DNA of 64,000 nucleotides from Rhodanobacter sp. Lineage in GTDB: Bacteria; Pseudomonadota; Gammaproteobacteria; Xanthomonadales; Rhodanobacteraceae. Below the pieces are notes generated by a model. The model made no database searches, was not told the DNA's origin, and saw only the letters and a list, made by a program, of their open reading frames with translations. Positions 49,126-58,321 of the stretch are shown here, piece after piece. Every line of letters begins with the position of its first letter. The stretch's first letter is position 1. The stretch covers positions 3,035,562 to 3,099,561 of the forward strand of contig AP031382.1 of NCBI GenBank assembly GCA_040371205.1, in the 5' to 3' direction. The position numbers and the translations under genes are program-made.

Positions 49126-51834
49126 TCAGCCGGTGTTCTGCAGGCCCTGCGCCACGCCGTTCACGCAGCTCACCAGTGCGCGCAGCAGGGCGTCGTCCTG
49201 GCGGTCGCCCGCGCGCCAGCGGCCGAGCAGGTCGACCTGCAGCAGGCTCATCGGGTCGATGTAGGGATTGCGCAGGCGGATCGACGCGGCGAGGCGTTCA
49301 TCGCCCTGCAGCAGCTCGCCCGCACCCTTGAGCTTCAGCACCCAGTGCCGGCTGCGCTCGAACTCCGCGCGGATCAGCGCGAAGAACGGCGCGTGCAGTT
49401 CGCCGGCCAATTGCGAGAAGGCTTCGGCGATGCCGAGGTCGCACTTCGCCAGCAGCATCTCCACGTCGTCCAGCGCGTTGGCGAAGAACGGCCAGTCGCG
49501 CGCCATCTCGGCCAGCGCCGCTTCGCCGTATTCGGCCGCGCCCCATTCCAGCGCGCTGCCGAGGCCGTACCAGCCGGTGAGGATGGAGCGGCACTGCGTC
49601 CACGCGAACACCCAGGGAATCGCACGCAGGTCCTGCACGCCGCGCATGCTGCGCCGGCGCGAGGGACGCGAGCCCAGCGCCATGCGCTCGATCACGTCGA
49701 TCGGCGTGGCCGTGCGGAAGTAATCGACGAAGCCTTCACGCTCGACCAACGCGCGATAGGCCTGCCGGCTGCGCGCGGAGAGCGCGTGCATGCGTTCGCG
49801 CCACGGCGTTTCGCGAGCCTCTTCATCGCGCGGACGCAGGCTGGCGCGCAGCACCGCGCCGACGGTCTGTTCGAGGTTGCGCAGCGCCAGCGCACGGATG
49901 CCGTACTTGCGGTGGATCACCTCGCCCTGCTCGGTGACGCGCAGCCGGCCGGCCACCGAGCCGCGCGGCGAGGACAGCAGCGCAGGCGTGATGCGCGCGC
50001 CGCCGCGGCTGGCCGAGCCGCCGCGACCGTGGAAGAACGCCAGCGCGATGCCGTACTCGCGCGCCACTTCCAAAAGCTCCACCTGCGCGCGCTGCAGGCC
50101 CCAGCGCGAGGCCAGCGTGCCGCCGTCCTTGCCGCTGTCGGAATAGCCCAGCATCACCCACTGGCGGTCGCCGCGCGCGGCGAGGTGCGCGCGGTACAGC
50201 GGGTCGGCCAGCAGCGCGCGCAACGTGGCAGGCGCATTGGTGAGGTCGTCGATGGTTTCGAACAACGGGGCGATGTCGAGCGGCACACGCTCCGCCGCAT
50301 CGGTCAGGCCGCCGTACCGCGCCAGCGCCAGCACCGCCAGCACGTCGGCGGCCGAACGCGCCATGCTGATGATGTAGAGGCCGGTGGCCTGGGTGCCATA
50401 ACGCTGGCGCGCCTCGTGCAGGGCGGCGAACACCGCGCGCAGCGAGGTGGCCACGCTGTCCTCGCTGGCGACGAAATCGCGTTCGCCGCGCAAATGGGCG
50501 TGCAGCGCCTCCACGCGTTCGTCGACGCTGCGCTGCGGCCAGTCGGCGTCGTTGAACAAGGCGGCCAGCGCGTCGTCGTGCACGCGCGAGTCCTGCCGCG
50601 CATCGAGCCGCGCGAGGTGGAAGCCGAAGCTGCGCACGCGCCAGATCAGGCGTTGCACCGCGTAGGCGCCCGCGTGCAGGCCGCGATGGTCGACCAGGCT
50701 GGCGGCGATCAGTTCGAGGTCCTCGCGCAGTTCGTCGGCGCTGGCGTAGGCCTCGGGGTGGCCGTCTTCGTGGGTGGCCTCCAGCCGCCCGCCGATCACG
50801 GTGAGCAGGCTGCGGTAAGGCATGTCGGCGTGGCGCGGCTTGATGCGCGAGGCGGCCTGCGGATAGCGCGTGCGCGCCGCGTCGAGGCGCTGGCGCAGGC
50901 GCGGATCGACCTCGACGCGGCTGTCGGTCTGGCTGAGCAGGCGCGCCAGCGCGGCGACGTCGCCGATGTAGCGGTCCAGGATCTGGGTGCGCTGGCTGGC
51001 CAGGCTCGCGGCAATGGTGTCGGCGCCCACGTTGGGATTGCCGTCCATGTCGCCGCCCACCCAGGTGGCGAACGAAAGCAGGCGCGGCAGCGGCACGGCC
51101 ACGCCGTACACGGCCTGCAGCGCGTCCGCCAGCGACTCGTACAGCGCGGGCACGATACGGTAGATCGGGTCGGCGATGTAGAAACCCACGTGTTCGCGTT
51201 CGTCCTGCACGCTGGGCCGCAGCGGCGACGCCTCGGCGGTCTGCCAGCCCGCGGTGAGCGCCATGTGGATGCGCTCCTCGTCCTCGCCGCGCTCCTGCGG
51301 CGTGCGGCCGGCGTCGAAGCCGTCGACCAGCGCGCGCACGATGGCCTGCTCCTTCTCCAGCAGCGAGGCGCGCACTGCCTCGGTGGGATGCGCGGTGAAC
51401 ACCGGCTCCACTTCCAGCTTGAACAGCCAGTCGAGCAATTCCTGCGCTTCGACGCCCTGCGCCTTCAGCCGTTCCAGCACGTCGCGCAGCGACTCCGGCT
51501 GCGGCGCGCCGCCCTCGCGCTGGTAATCGCGGCGGCGGCGGATGCGGTGCACGCGCTCGGCGATGTTCACCGCGTTGAAATAGGTGGCGAAGGCGCGCGC
51601 CAGCGCTTCCGCGTGGTCCGCTTCGAGCCCGGCCAGCGGCGCGGTCAGCTCGGCCAGCGGCGCACCCTCGTTGCGGCGGGCGATGGCGGCGATGCGCACG
51701 CGCTCCACTTCGTCGAGGAAGGCCGGCGTGCCCTGCTCGGCCAGCATGCGGCCGACCAGGGCGCCAAGCCGGCGCACGTCGTCGCGCAAGGGGGCATCGG
51801 GCAGGGCGGGCTCGAAACTGCGGGAAGCGTTCAT
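49126..51834 (-). CDS. ppc: Ppc, phosphoenolpyruvate carboxylase
   Basis: It carboxylates phosphoenolpyruvate to oxaloacetate, feeding the TCA cycle. It is 902 aa, the usual length. Active-site stretches include [11 protein letters not shown] (catalytic His), [40 protein letters not shown] and the C-terminal end QGLQNTG. The ATG at 51834 gives the family N-terminus although its ribosome-binding site is weak. The open frame upstream is a shadow over the riboswitch region. Confidence 0.97.
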   Translation of the reverse strand: MNASRSFEPALPDAPLRDDVRRLGALVGRMLAEQGTPAFLDEVERVRIAAIARRNEGAPLAELTAPLAGLEADHAEALARAFATYFNAVNIAERVHRIRRRRDYQREGGAPQPESLRDVLERLKAQGVEAQELLDWLFKLEVEPVFTAHPTEAVRASLLEKEQAIVRALVDGFDAGRTPQERGEDEERIHMALTAGWQTAEASPLRPSVQDEREHVGFYIADPIYRIVPALYESLADALQAVYGVAVPLPRLLSFATWVGGDMDGNPNVGADTIAASLASQRTQILDRYIGDVAALARLLSQTDSRVEVDPRLRQRLDAARTRYPQAASRIKPRHADMPYRSLLTVIGGRLEATHEDGHPEAYASADELREDLELIAASLVDHRGLHAGAYAVQRLIWRVRSFGFHLARLDARQDSRVHDDALAALFNDADWPQRSVDERVEALHAHLRGERDFVASEDSVATSLRAVFAALHEARQRYGTQATGLYIISMARSAADVLAVLALARYGGLTDAAERVPLDIAPLFETIDDLTNAPATLRALLADPLYRAHLAARGDRQWVMLGYSDSGKDGGTLASRWGLQRAQVELLEVAREYGIALAFFHGRGGSASRGGARITPALLSSPRGSVAGRLRVTEQGEVIHRKYGIRALALRNLEQTVGAVLRASLRPRDEEARETPWRERMHALSARSRQAYRALVEREGFVDYFRTATPIDVIERMALGSRPSRRRSMRGVQDLRAIPWVFAWTQCRSILTGWYGLGSALEWGAAEYGEAALAEMARDWPFFANALDDVEMLLAKCDLGIAEAFSQLAGELHAPFFALIRAEFERSRHWVLKLKGAGELLQGDERLAASIRLRNPYIDPMSLLQVDLLGRWRAGDRQDDALLRALVSCVNGVAQGLQNTG

Positions 51835-51980
51835 CGTGACGACATCGGCTCGCAGGGGAGGGACCTCCGAGCCTAGCGCATCCGCGCCCGGCTTGCTGCA
51901 ATGCCGCATATGACTTTCCGTCATCGGCGTCCGCCTTTGCACGCATGTCGCGCGCGAAGGACGCCACCGCGGCACGGGGC

Positions 51981-51986
51981 TATACT
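51981..51986 (+). promoter_or_regulatory. -10 element of ahcY
   Basis: TATACT predicts a transcript start at about 51993, two nucleotides before the first helix of the SAH riboswitch. This agrees with the riboswitch standing at the very 5' end of the message. The -35 is weak. Confidence 0.6.
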
Positions 51987-51994
51987 TGCGGCCT

Positions 51995-52112
51995 CCGTCG
52001 AGGGGCGCTGCGACCGTTGTCGACTGCGGAACCCTCCGCAGGGCCTGTACTTCCCCGTGCAGGCTCCCGATCAACGGCCAGGCTCGACGGCACGACCATG
52101 CAACGGCGCTCA
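51995..52112 (+). ncRNA. SAH riboswitch (S-adenosylhomocysteine aptamer) in the ahcY leader
   Basis: The leader matches the conserved SAH aptamer. P1 is CCGTCGA (51995-52001) paired with TCGACGG (52084-52090). The conserved joining sequence GGGGCGCTGCG (52002-52012) and CAGGCTCG (52080-52087) follow, and the pseudoknot is formed by GGGCGC (52003-52008) with GCGCTC (52106-52111), including one G-U pair. A variable stem-loop lies between. SAH riboswitches switch ahcY and methyl-cycle genes on when SAH accumulates. The 68-nt stretch from 52113 to the ATG holds the expression platform; GGAGATCC (52169-52176) is the ribosome-binding site. Confidence 0.9.
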
Positions 52113-52180
52113 AATCACCGCGCGCGTTCTCGCGGCCAGCACCATCGCCGCGAAGCGACGCCATCATCCGGAGATCCACG

Positions 52181-53620
52181 ATGAACGCCGCACTGAAAGA
52201 AGACAGCCACGACTACAAGATCCGCGACATCGGCCTCGCCGATTTCGGCCGCAAGGAACTCGACATCGCCGAGCACGAGATGCCGGGCCTGATGTCGATC
52301 CGCCGCAAGTACGCCGCCTCCACGCCGCTGAAGGGCGTGCGCGTCACCGGCTCGCTGCACATGACCATCCAGACCGCGGTGCTGATCGAGACGCTGAAGG
52401 ACATCGGCGCCGACGTGCGCTGGGCCTCGTGCAACATCTTCTCGACGCAGGACCACGCCGCCGCCGCCATCGCCAAGACCGGCACGCCGGTGTTCGCGTG
52501 GAAGGGCGAGACGCTGGAGGAATACTGGGACTGCACGCTGGACGCGCTGTCCTTCCCCGACGGCAAGGGCGGCTTCCTCGGCCCTCAACTCGTGGTGGAC
52601 GACGGCGGCGACGTGACCCTGCTGATCCACAAGGGCTACGAGCTGGAGAAGGGCGACGAGAGCTGGGTCAACAGCGCCTCCGGCAGCCACGAGGAGCAGG
52701 TCATCAAGAACCTGCTCAAGCGCGTGGCCAAGGAGCGCCCGGGCTATTGGACCCGCGTGGTCGCCGACTGGAAGGGCGTCTCCGAGGAAACCACCACCGG
52801 CGTGCACCGCCTGTACCAGCTCGCCGAGGCCGGCAAGCTGCTGGTGCCGGCGATCAACGTCAACGACTCGGTGACCAAGAGCAAGTTCGACAACCTCTAC
52901 GGCTGCCGCGAATCGCTGGCCGACGGCCTGAAGCGCGCGATGGACGTGATGCTGGCCGGCAAGCTGGCGGTGGTCTGCGGCTACGGCGACGTGGGCAAGG
53001 GCTGCGCGCACTCGCTGCGCGCCTACGGCGCCCGCGTGGTGGTCACCGAGATCGACCCGATCAACGCCTTGCAGGCCGCGATGGAAGGCTTCGAGGTCAA
53101 CACCGTCGAGAGCACGCTGGGCCGCGGCGACATCTACGTCACCACCACCGGCAACAAGGACGTGATCCGCCTGGAGCACATGCAGGCGATGAAGGACCAG
53201 GCCATCGTCTGCAACATCGGCCACTTCGACAACGAGATCCAGGTCGACGCGCTGAACGCCTCCGGCGCCAGCAAGCTCAACATCAAGCCGCAGGTGGACA
53301 AGTACACCTTCAAGAACGGCAACGCGATCTTCCTGCTCGCCGAAGGCCGCCTGGTGAACCTGGGCTGCGCCACCGGCCACCCCAGCTTCGTGATGAGCAA
53401 CAGCTTCTCCAACCAGACGCTGGCGCAGATCGACCTGTGGGCGAACAAGGATTCCTACGAGGCCAAGGTCTACATCCTGCCGAAGAAGCTGGACGAGGAA
53501 GTCGCACGCCTGCACCTGGAAAAGATCGGCGTGAAGCTCGCCACGCTCAGCGCCGAACAGGCCGCCTACCTCGGCGTGTCGGTGGAAGGGCCGTACAAGC
53601 CGGATCACTACCGCTATTGA
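52181..53620 (+). CDS. ahcY: AhcY, S-adenosylhomocysteine hydrolase
   Basis: It splits SAH to adenosine and homocysteine with NAD+, clearing the product of methylation reactions. It is 479 aa. Seen motifs are [28 protein letters not shown], the NAD loop [23 protein letters not shown] and the C-terminal [10 protein letters not shown] that contributes to NAD binding. The length includes the insertion typical of bacterial enzymes. It is controlled by the SAH riboswitch directly upstream, so substrate build-up should raise expression. Confidence 0.98.
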   Translation: MNAALKEDSHDYKIRDIGLADFGRKELDIAEHEMPGLMSIRRKYAASTPLKGVRVTGSLHMTIQTAVLIETLKDIGADVRWASCNIFSTQDHAAAAIAKTGTPVFAWKGETLEEYWDCTLDALSFPDGKGGFLGPQLVVDDGGDVTLLIHKGYELEKGDESWVNSASGSHEEQVIKNLLKRVAKERPGYWTRVVADWKGVSEETTTGVHRLYQLAEAGKLLVPAINVNDSVTKSKFDNLYGCRESLADGLKRAMDVMLAGKLAVVCGYGDVGKGCAHSLRAYGARVVVTEIDPINALQAAMEGFEVNTVESTLGRGDIYVTTTGNKDVIRLEHMQAMKDQAIVCNIGHFDNEIQVDALNASGASKLNIKPQVDKYTFKNGNAIFLLAEGRLVNLGCATGHPSFVMSNSFSNQTLAQIDLWANKDSYEAKVYILPKKLDEEVARLHLEKIGVKLATLSAEQAAYLGVSVEGPYKPDHYRY

Positions 53621-53650
53621 TCGGCGAGCTTTGGCATGGCGCAAAACAGG

Positions 53651-53676
53651 ACGGGTGCCGCGAGGCACCCGTTTTC
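53651..53676 (+). terminator. intrinsic terminator after ahcY
   Basis: A 9-bp stem ACGGGTGCC/GGCACCCGT (53651-53659, 53664-53672) with a GCGA loop is followed by TTTC, 30 nt past the stop. Confidence 0.85.
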
Positions 53677-53800
53677 ATTGGCCGCCGCCATGGCAATTCA
53701 CGATTGCGCAGATGACGCGGACCGTACTGCAGCCATCCTTGAATATCCGATTTGGGCAATTTGCAAATCCGACACCATTCGGCCATGGCGATCCGACTGG

Positions 53801-54358
53801 CTACGGCCGCCAGTTCGCGTTGCTCTCCCAGAACGCCACGCTGCGCCGGTACGCCTCGCGATCCAGCGGCACGCCGGAACCGCCCTCCTCCACGCCCAGC
53901 GCGTTGCGCAGCATGGTGATCGGCGCCATCGGGATTTCCTCCGGCTCCATCGTGTAGAGGCAGCCGACGACGCCCCAGTCGGCGGCGATGGTCTCGCCTT
54001 CCTTCGCGAGCTGCTCGCGGCTGTAAAGAATCACCACCAGCCAGTTCGCCACCGGCGGCTGCACGCCTTCGAACCAGCGCACCAGCACCGGCAACTCGGC
54101 CTTGGTGCGCGCCTCGTAGGCGGAACGCAGCAGGTGACGGTTGGCCTCGGTGACCGGCGCGGTGAGGCAGCGCGTGGACGTCCAGTTGCGGTGCACGTGC
54201 AGCTTGCAGAACGGCGCGTAGCCGTCGAGCACCTTGATCGGCGCCTCGTCGTTGAGGCGTTGCTCGAACGCTTCGGGCGTGCAGTCCTGGATGGTGTTTC
54301 CGCGCGCCTCGCGTGGAAACAACCGGGCACGCGCGAAAGGAGTGAGGACAATCGTCAT
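53801..54358 (-). CDS. DUF3228 family protein
   Basis: It is 185 aa from the ATG at 54358 (MTIVLTPFARARLFPREARGNT); ATGs at 54370 and further upstream are possible. A conserved block FEQRLNDEAPIKVLDGYAPFCKLHVHRNWTS and the HLLRSAYEARTKAELPVL stretch match the DUF3228 group as I remember it. No catalytic motif was recognised; the His/Cys cluster CKLHVH could bind metal. The gene stands alone between ahcY and a long non-coding region. Confidence 0.7.
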   Translation of the reverse strand: MTIVLTPFARARLFPREARGNTIQDCTPEAFEQRLNDEAPIKVLDGYAPFCKLHVHRNWTSTRCLTAPVTEANRHLLRSAYEARTKAELPVLVRWFEGVQPPVANWLVVILYSREQLAKEGETIAADWGVVGCLYTMEPEEIPMAPITMLRNALGVEEGGSGVPLDREAYRRSVAFWESNANWRP

Positions 54359-54632
54359 GGCTGAATCCATGGCAAAAGGATCAGCGTAACTCACATGGAA
54401 GGCAGCGGTGGCGTGAAGAACGCGGCGCCTTGGCCAGGGAGACGGCGTATTTTGCTCGGAGCAAGATCAATCGCACGCCGAGGCCGCGTGGCGGCCATTG
54501 ATCAGACCATCCTTAGCATGTTCTGAACACCAGAGCCGCAGGCTCGCACGATCAGCTTCCGAACCCGCAACCGGTGGCTCACTTTTCGATGAAAAGCCCG
54601 GCTCAGTATTTGGTGAAAATCAACAGCCAGTA

Positions 54633-54666
54633 CCTGTAGGAGCTTTCAGCTGCAGCTGGGAGCTCC
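54633..54666. repeat. REP-like short palindromic element
   Basis: CCTGTAGGAGCTTTCAGCTGCAGCTGGGAGCTCC contains GGAGCT/AGCTCC arms around CAGCTGCAGCTG. The CCTGTAGGAGC start resembles common dispersed intergenic repeats in pseudomonads and xanthomonads. Only one copy is seen in the window. Confidence 0.45.
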
Positions 54667-54887
54667 GGACATGGCAACGCAAGGTGAAATACAGAGCCCG
54701 TACAAAGCCGGGTTCGGTGGCAAGCGACTGAAGTTGCGCAATCCGTAAGCGCACCAGCAGAAAGCACCCTTAAAACGGTCAATGCGACGGCTCTGCAGCC
54801 CTGAATCTGTCAGTAGCGCAAGCGTTCCCTAGTGGCAGCACAAGCGAAAACCTCTACGCATCAGATCCTTAGAGCCAACTGACACCG

Positions 54888-54916
54888 TTGAGTGCTCTCG
54901 ACACGAGAGCACTCAA
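54888..54916. repeat. perfect 13-bp hairpin
   Basis: TTGAGTGCTCTCG (54888-54900) and its exact complement (54904-54916) are separated by 3 nt. It lies 58 nt beyond the terminator of tRNA-Gln. The role is unknown; it is too symmetrical to be chance. Confidence 0.65.
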
Positions 54917-54974
54917 CCGGTGCCAGCAGGCGCCGGAACGATGGTCGGTACCTTGAAGGTTCACCCCAAAAGCA

Positions 54975-55002
54975 AAAGGCCCTGAATAATCAGGGCCTTT
55001 TG
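54975..55002 (-). terminator. intrinsic terminator of the rplM-rpsI-tRNA unit
   Basis: A 12-bp stem AAAAGGCCCTGA/TCAGGGCCTTTT with an ATAA loop. On the minus strand the stem ends in TTTT and is followed by GCTTTT, a classical U-rich exit. It begins 5 nt past the tRNA CCA end. Confidence 0.9.
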
Positions 55003-55006
55003 TTTT

Positions 55007-55079
55007 GGCTGGGAGACTAGGATTCGAACCTAGATAGGCAGAGTCAGAGTCTGCAGTCCTACCATTAGACGATCTCCCA
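55007..55079 (-). tRNA. tRNA-Gln (anticodon CUG)
   Basis: Read on the minus strand it folds fully: acceptor TGGGAGA/TCTCCCA, D-arm, anticodon stem GCAGA/TCTGC with loop CTCTGAC (anticodon CTG), T-arm CTAGG-TTCGAAT-CCTAG and an encoded GCCA 3' end. It lies 54 nt downstream of rpsI on the same strand with no terminator between, so it may be processed from the ribosomal-protein transcript. Confidence 0.95.
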
Positions 55080-55133
55080 AAACCTTTGCGTGTCGGCGCG
55101 CTCTGACCTGGAGCGCCGCACGTCGAAGCGCGG

Positions 55134-55526
55134 TTAGCGCTTCGAGAACTGGGTGGCGCGGCGGGCCTTGTGGAGGCCGACCTTCTTGCGCTCGACCTCG
55201 CGGGCATCGCGGGTCACGAAGCCGGCCTTGCGCAGCGACGACTTCAGGCTTTCGTCGTACTCGATCAGCGCACGGGCGATGCCGAGGCGAATCGCGCCGG
55301 CCTGGCCGGTGATGCCGCCGCCTTCGACGGTGACCTTGATGTCGAACTTGTCGGTGTTCTGGGTCAGTTCGAGCGGCTGGCGCACGATCATGCGCGAGGT
55401 CTCGCGACCGAAGAACTGCTCGAGGGTCTTGCCGTTGACTTCGATCGCGCCGGTGCCCTTGCGCAGGAACACGCGGGCGGCGGAGGTCTTGCGGCGGCCG
55501 GTGCCGTAATTCTGCTGAATCGCCAT
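55134..55526 (-). CDS. rpsI: ribosomal protein S9
   Basis: It is 130 aa with the S9 hallmarks: N-terminal [18 protein letters not shown], central [23 protein letters not shown] and the C-terminal [17 protein letters not shown] that reaches the P-site tRNA. It follows rplM by 9 nt, the universal rplM-rpsI operon. Confidence 0.98.
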   Translation of the reverse strand: MAIQQNYGTGRRKTSAARVFLRKGTGAIEVNGKTLEQFFGRETSRMIVRQPLELTQNTDKFDIKVTVEGGGITGQAGAIRLGIARALIEYDESLKSSLRKAGFVTRDAREVERKKVGLHKARRATQFSKR

Positions 55527-55535
55527 GATGGTTCC

Positions 55536-55964
55536 TTAGACTTCCAACGCCTGCGGCTGCTGCGCGGCGTGCGGGTGCTCGGCGCCGCCATACACCTTGA
55601 GCTTGCGATACATCTCGCGGCCCAGCGCGTTCTTCGGCAGCATGCCCTTGACGGCGATCTCGATCACGCGCTCCGGATGGGTGGCCAGCATGTCCTTGAG
55701 ACTGGTGGTCTTCAGGTTGCCGACGTAGCCGGTGAAGCGGTGATACATCTTGTCGTCCAGCTTGGCGCCGGTGACCGCCACTTTCTGCGCGTTGACCACG
55801 ACGATGTAGTCGCCGGTGTCGACGTGCGGAGTGAACTCAGGCTTGTGCTTGCCGCGCAGGCGACGCGCGATTTCGGTCGACAGGCGACCGAGCGTCTTGT
55901 TCGTGGCGTCCACCACGAACCAGTCGCGCTTGACGCTTTCTGCCTTGGCGCTGAAAGTTTTCAT
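55536..55964 (-). CDS. rplM: ribosomal protein L13
   Basis: It is 142 aa and begins [21 protein letters not shown] with [34 protein letters not shown] in the core, as in L13 of other gammaproteobacteria. The ATG at 55964 gives the standard N-terminus; the longer frame is antisense to the coq7 leader. It is the first gene of the rplM-rpsI operon. Confidence 0.98.
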   Translation of the reverse strand: MKTFSAKAESVKRDWFVVDATNKTLGRLSTEIARRLRGKHKPEFTPHVDTGDYIVVVNAQKVAVTGAKLDDKMYHRFTGYVGNLKTTSLKDMLATHPERVIEIAVKGMLPKNALGREMYRKLKVYGGAEHPHAAQQPQALEV

Positions 55965-56029
55965 TTCGAGATACCCGTAGGCCGCCGACGAGGGCGGTTG
56001 CACAATAATCGGTGAAGCAAAGAGGCGGA

Positions 56030-56059
56030 ATGATAGCGAAGCTGTCACCGCCTGCGCAA
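56030..56059 (-). promoter_or_regulatory. promoter of rplM-rpsI
   Basis: On the minus strand there is TTGCGC (plus 56054-56059), an 18-bp spacer and TATCAT (plus 56030-56035). The predicted leader is about 60 nt, long enough for the autoregulatory structure known for L13 messages in E. coli, though no specific fold was traced. The rest of the 300-nt gap towards coq7 holds no gene. Confidence 0.5.
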
Positions 56060-56265
56060 GTCCACCGCATGGATGGGCTGTGGGCCGGTGATGATAGCAT
56101 GCCCCGCATGGCACTTGAACAGCCCCCAGACGCATTGCGGAGCCGACCCGGCCCATGCGTGCGGTACGACCCATGCCAGCCGGCTTTCGGCGGCGGCGAC
56201 GCGCCGGCAGGCCGGGGCACGCAACACACGCTGGATCTGTGGGCGCAGCTACCGGAGAAGACCCC

Positions 56266-56907
56266 ATGAACGCACGCACGCTCAGCCCGCTGGACCGACT
56301 GCTCGCCGGCATCGAACGCGCACTGGAAACCGTGGCCGGCGCGCCGGAGGCGAACCGCCGCTCGCCCGCGCACGGCATCGCCGCTGCGGCACTGGACGAC
56401 GCCGAGCGCCGGCATGCCGCCGGCCTGATGCGCATCAACCACACCGGCGAGGTCTGCGCACAGGCGCTCTACGACGGCCAGGCCGCGCTGGCCCGCAACG
56501 AGGCGAACCGCGAGCACCTGCTGCACGCCGCCGCCGAGGAAACCGACCATCTGGCATGGTGCGGCGAGCGCCTGAAGGAACTGGACAGCCGCCCCAGCCT
56601 GCTCAACCCGCTGTGGTACGCCGGCAGCTACGCCATCGGCGCGCTGGCCGCGCTGGTCGGCGACGCGGTGAGCCTGGGCTTCGTGGTGGAAACCGAACGC
56701 CAGGTGGAAGCGCACCTGGCCGAACATCTTGAGCGCCTGCCCGCGCAGGACGAGCGTTCGCGCGCGGTGCTGGCGCAGATGCAGGCCGACGAGATCCGCC
56801 ACGCGGAGAATGCGCAGGCGCGCGGCGGCATCGACCTGCCGTTCCCGATCCCGCAACTGATGCAGGCCAGCTCGATGGTGATGAAGACGGTGGCATACCG
56901 GATCTGA
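56266..56907 (+). CDS. coq7: Coq7, 2-octaprenyl-3-methyl-6-methoxy-1,4-benzoquinol hydroxylase
   Basis: It is a 213-aa di-iron hydroxylase of ubiquinone synthesis. The metal ligands are visible in [46 protein letters not shown] and DEIRHAENA, the ExnExxH pattern of the Coq7/UbiF-replacing family. A hydrophobic membrane-binding patch ([18 protein letters not shown]) lies between. GGAGAAG precedes the ATG at 56266; the open frame upstream has no family similarity. Its presence indicates the coq7 route instead of ubiF. Confidence 0.93.
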   Translation: MNARTLSPLDRLLAGIERALETVAGAPEANRRSPAHGIAAAALDDAERRHAAGLMRINHTGEVCAQALYDGQAALARNEANREHLLHAAAEETDHLAWCGERLKELDSRPSLLNPLWYAGSYAIGALAALVGDAVSLGFVVETERQVEAHLAEHLERLPAQDERSRAVLAQMQADEIRHAENAQARGGIDLPFPIPQLMQASSMVMKTVAYRI

Positions 56908-56917
56908 CCGTGCCGGC

Positions 56918-57247
56918 TCAACCGGCCAGCAACGGACCCACCTTGCGCTCAAGCAACGCGACCAGTTCGGGCTGCATGTAGCCGTAGCGATCCGGGATGT
57001 CCACGCACACCACGCGCTTGCCCTTGAGCAGGGCGCCGAATTTTTCCGCCAACCGCGCCTTGTGCCGGCGCTCCATCACCACGATCAGCTCGGCCCAGTC
57101 CACCTGTGCCGCATCGAGCACCGTCTGCGCATCCGGCGCGAGGCCGGCGGAATCCGTCTCCACGCCGGCAACGCCGCCGAACACGGCCTCCGCCGTGGGG
57201 CTGCGCAGACGGTTGCGGCTGCAGACGAACAGAACGCGTAGCGTCAT
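56918..57247 (-). CDS. small low-molecular-weight phosphotyrosine phosphatase-like protein
   Basis: It is 109 aa, shorter than the usual 140-160 aa LMW-PTP. The N-terminus MTLRVLFVCSRNRLRSPTAE holds the CX5R phosphate loop (Cys9 to Arg15). The usual C-terminal DPxx motif is replaced by DIPDRYGYMQPELVALL, which still offers an aspartate. It could be a protein phosphatase or an arsenate-reductase relative. It is convergent with coq7, and the speD terminator sits immediately upstream of its start. Confidence 0.75.
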   Translation of the reverse strand: MTLRVLFVCSRNRLRSPTAEAVFGGVAGVETDSAGLAPDAQTVLDAAQVDWAELIVVMERRHKARLAEKFGALLKGKRVVCVDIPDRYGYMQPELVALLERKVGPLLAG

Positions 57248-57252
57248 CGGCG

Positions 57253-57280
57253 AAAGAAAAAGCCCGCCTTGCGGCGGGCT
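57253..57280 (-). terminator. intrinsic terminator of speD
   Basis: Stem AGCCCGCC/GGCGGGCT (57261-57268 and 57273-57280) with a TTGC loop. On the minus strand it is followed by TTTTTCTTT. It starts 5 nt past the speD stop and ends a few nt before the phosphatase gene start. Confidence 0.85.
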
Positions 57281-57285
57281 TCTCG

Positions 57286-58071
57286 TCACATCAGGTTGCG
57301 GCCGTGGAACAGCTCCTCGATCTCGCGGCGCAGCAGCGACTCGATGCGCTGGCGCTCCTTGAACGAGAGGTCGTCGGCGTGGGCGTCGAACAGGTAGGTG
57401 TCGAGGTCGAAGTCCTTCACGTGCATCTTCGTGTGGAAGATGTTTTCCTGGTACACGTTGACGTCGAACATCTCGTACTTCTGGCGGATGTGGCGCGCCA
57501 GGTAGTCCTGCACCGAGTTGATCTTGTGGTCGATGAAGTGCTTCTTGCCCTTCACGTCGCGGGTGAAGCCGCGCACGCGGTAGTCGCAGACCACGATGTC
57601 GGACTCGAAGCTGTCGATCAGGTAGTTCAGCGCCTTCAGCGGCGAGATGACGCCGCAGGTGGCCACGTCGATGTCCGCGCGGAAGGTGGCGATGCCGTTG
57701 TGCGGATGCGTTTCCGGGTAGGTGTGGACGGTGATGTGGCTCTTGTCCATGTGCGCCACCACCGCGCCGGCGATCGAGTCGCGGCCCAGCTTCTCCACCA
57801 CCGGCTCCTCGGAGATCAGGATGGTCACCGAAGCGCCCTGCGGGTCGTAGTCCTGGCGGGCCACGTTGAGGATGTTGGCGCCGATGATCTCGGCCACGTC
57901 GGTGAGGATCTGGGTCAGCCGGTCGGCGTCGTACTGCTCGTCGATGTATTCGATGTAGCGCTGGCGCTGCTCTTCCGACACCGCGTAGCAGATGTCGTAG
58001 ATGTTGAAGCTGAGCGCCTTGGTGAGGTTGTTGAAACCCTGCAGGCGCAGACGGGGAAGCGGCTTGACCAC
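57286..58071 (-). CDS. speD: SpeD, S-adenosylmethionine decarboxylase (proenzyme)
   Basis: It decarboxylates SAM to supply aminopropyl groups for spermidine. It is 261 aa of the E. coli type. Self-cleavage before Ser111 in [14 protein letters not shown] creates the pyruvoyl cofactor. Further conserved stretches are [43 protein letters not shown] and [17 protein letters not shown]. The start is GTG at 58071 with GGAGAG upstream. No spermidine synthase lies nearby in the window. Confidence 0.95.
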   Translation of the reverse strand: MVKPLPRLRLQGFNNLTKALSFNIYDICYAVSEEQRQRYIEYIDEQYDADRLTQILTDVAEIIGANILNVARQDYDPQGASVTILISEEPVVEKLGRDSIAGAVVAHMDKSHITVHTYPETHPHNGIATFRADIDVATCGVISPLKALNYLIDSFESDIVVCDYRVRGFTRDVKGKKHFIDHKINSVQDYLARHIRQKYEMFDVNVYQENIFHTKMHVKDFDLDTYLFDAHADDLSFKERQRIESLLRREIEELFHGRNLM

Positions 58072-58122
58072 GGCGACTCTCCATGACCGGATCGACGGTC
58101 AGCAGATGAGGCGGGTTAGCAC

Positions 58123-58161
58123 CAAGGGTCCCCGCGGGAATTCGGAACACGGGGACCCTTG
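58123..58161. repeat. 12-bp inverted repeat in the speD/clp intergenic region
   Basis: CAAGGGTCCCCG (58123-58134) and CGGGGACCCTTG (58150-58161) form a perfect 12-bp stem with a 15-nt loop. It lies 52-90 nt before the speD start on the minus strand and 161 nt before clp. It could act as an RNA structure in the speD leader or as a dyad operator for the divergent pair. Confidence 0.65.
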
Positions 58162-58270
58162 TCTCCCATGACCCGGCGAACGTCCGCGACCATAGTCCGC
58201 GAACGCAAGACTGCGAATTATGGGGCAAAATCGTGAAAAACAGAACCTCCGTCAATCCACCCGCGTTTGC

Positions 58271-58276
58271 CATAAT
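58271..58276 (+). promoter_or_regulatory. possible -10 element of clp
   Basis: CATAAT lies 46 nt before the clp GTG; the leader would carry GAGGGG (58305-58310) as ribosome-binding site. The -35 is not convincing. Confidence 0.35.
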
Positions 58277-58321
58277 GAGCCATTCGGTGGCAGAACCATC
58301 ACCCGAGGGGAAATCAGCACC

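Larger units (their letters stand above)
54359..54970. other. long non-coding region between the DUF3228 gene and tRNA-Gln
   Basis: About 610 nt without a recognisable gene on either strand. Composition is less GC-rich than the neighbouring genes and frames are broken by stops. It holds a REP-like element (54633-54666) and a perfect 13-bp hairpin (54888-54916). Repeats of the tRNA 3' end were looked for as attachment-site traces and not found. Confidence 0.55.

Noticed and set aside
54869-55207. 112-codon minus-strand frame over tRNA-Gln and the rpsI end
   Set aside because: It crosses a tRNA, its terminator and the 13-bp hairpin; clearly non-coding.
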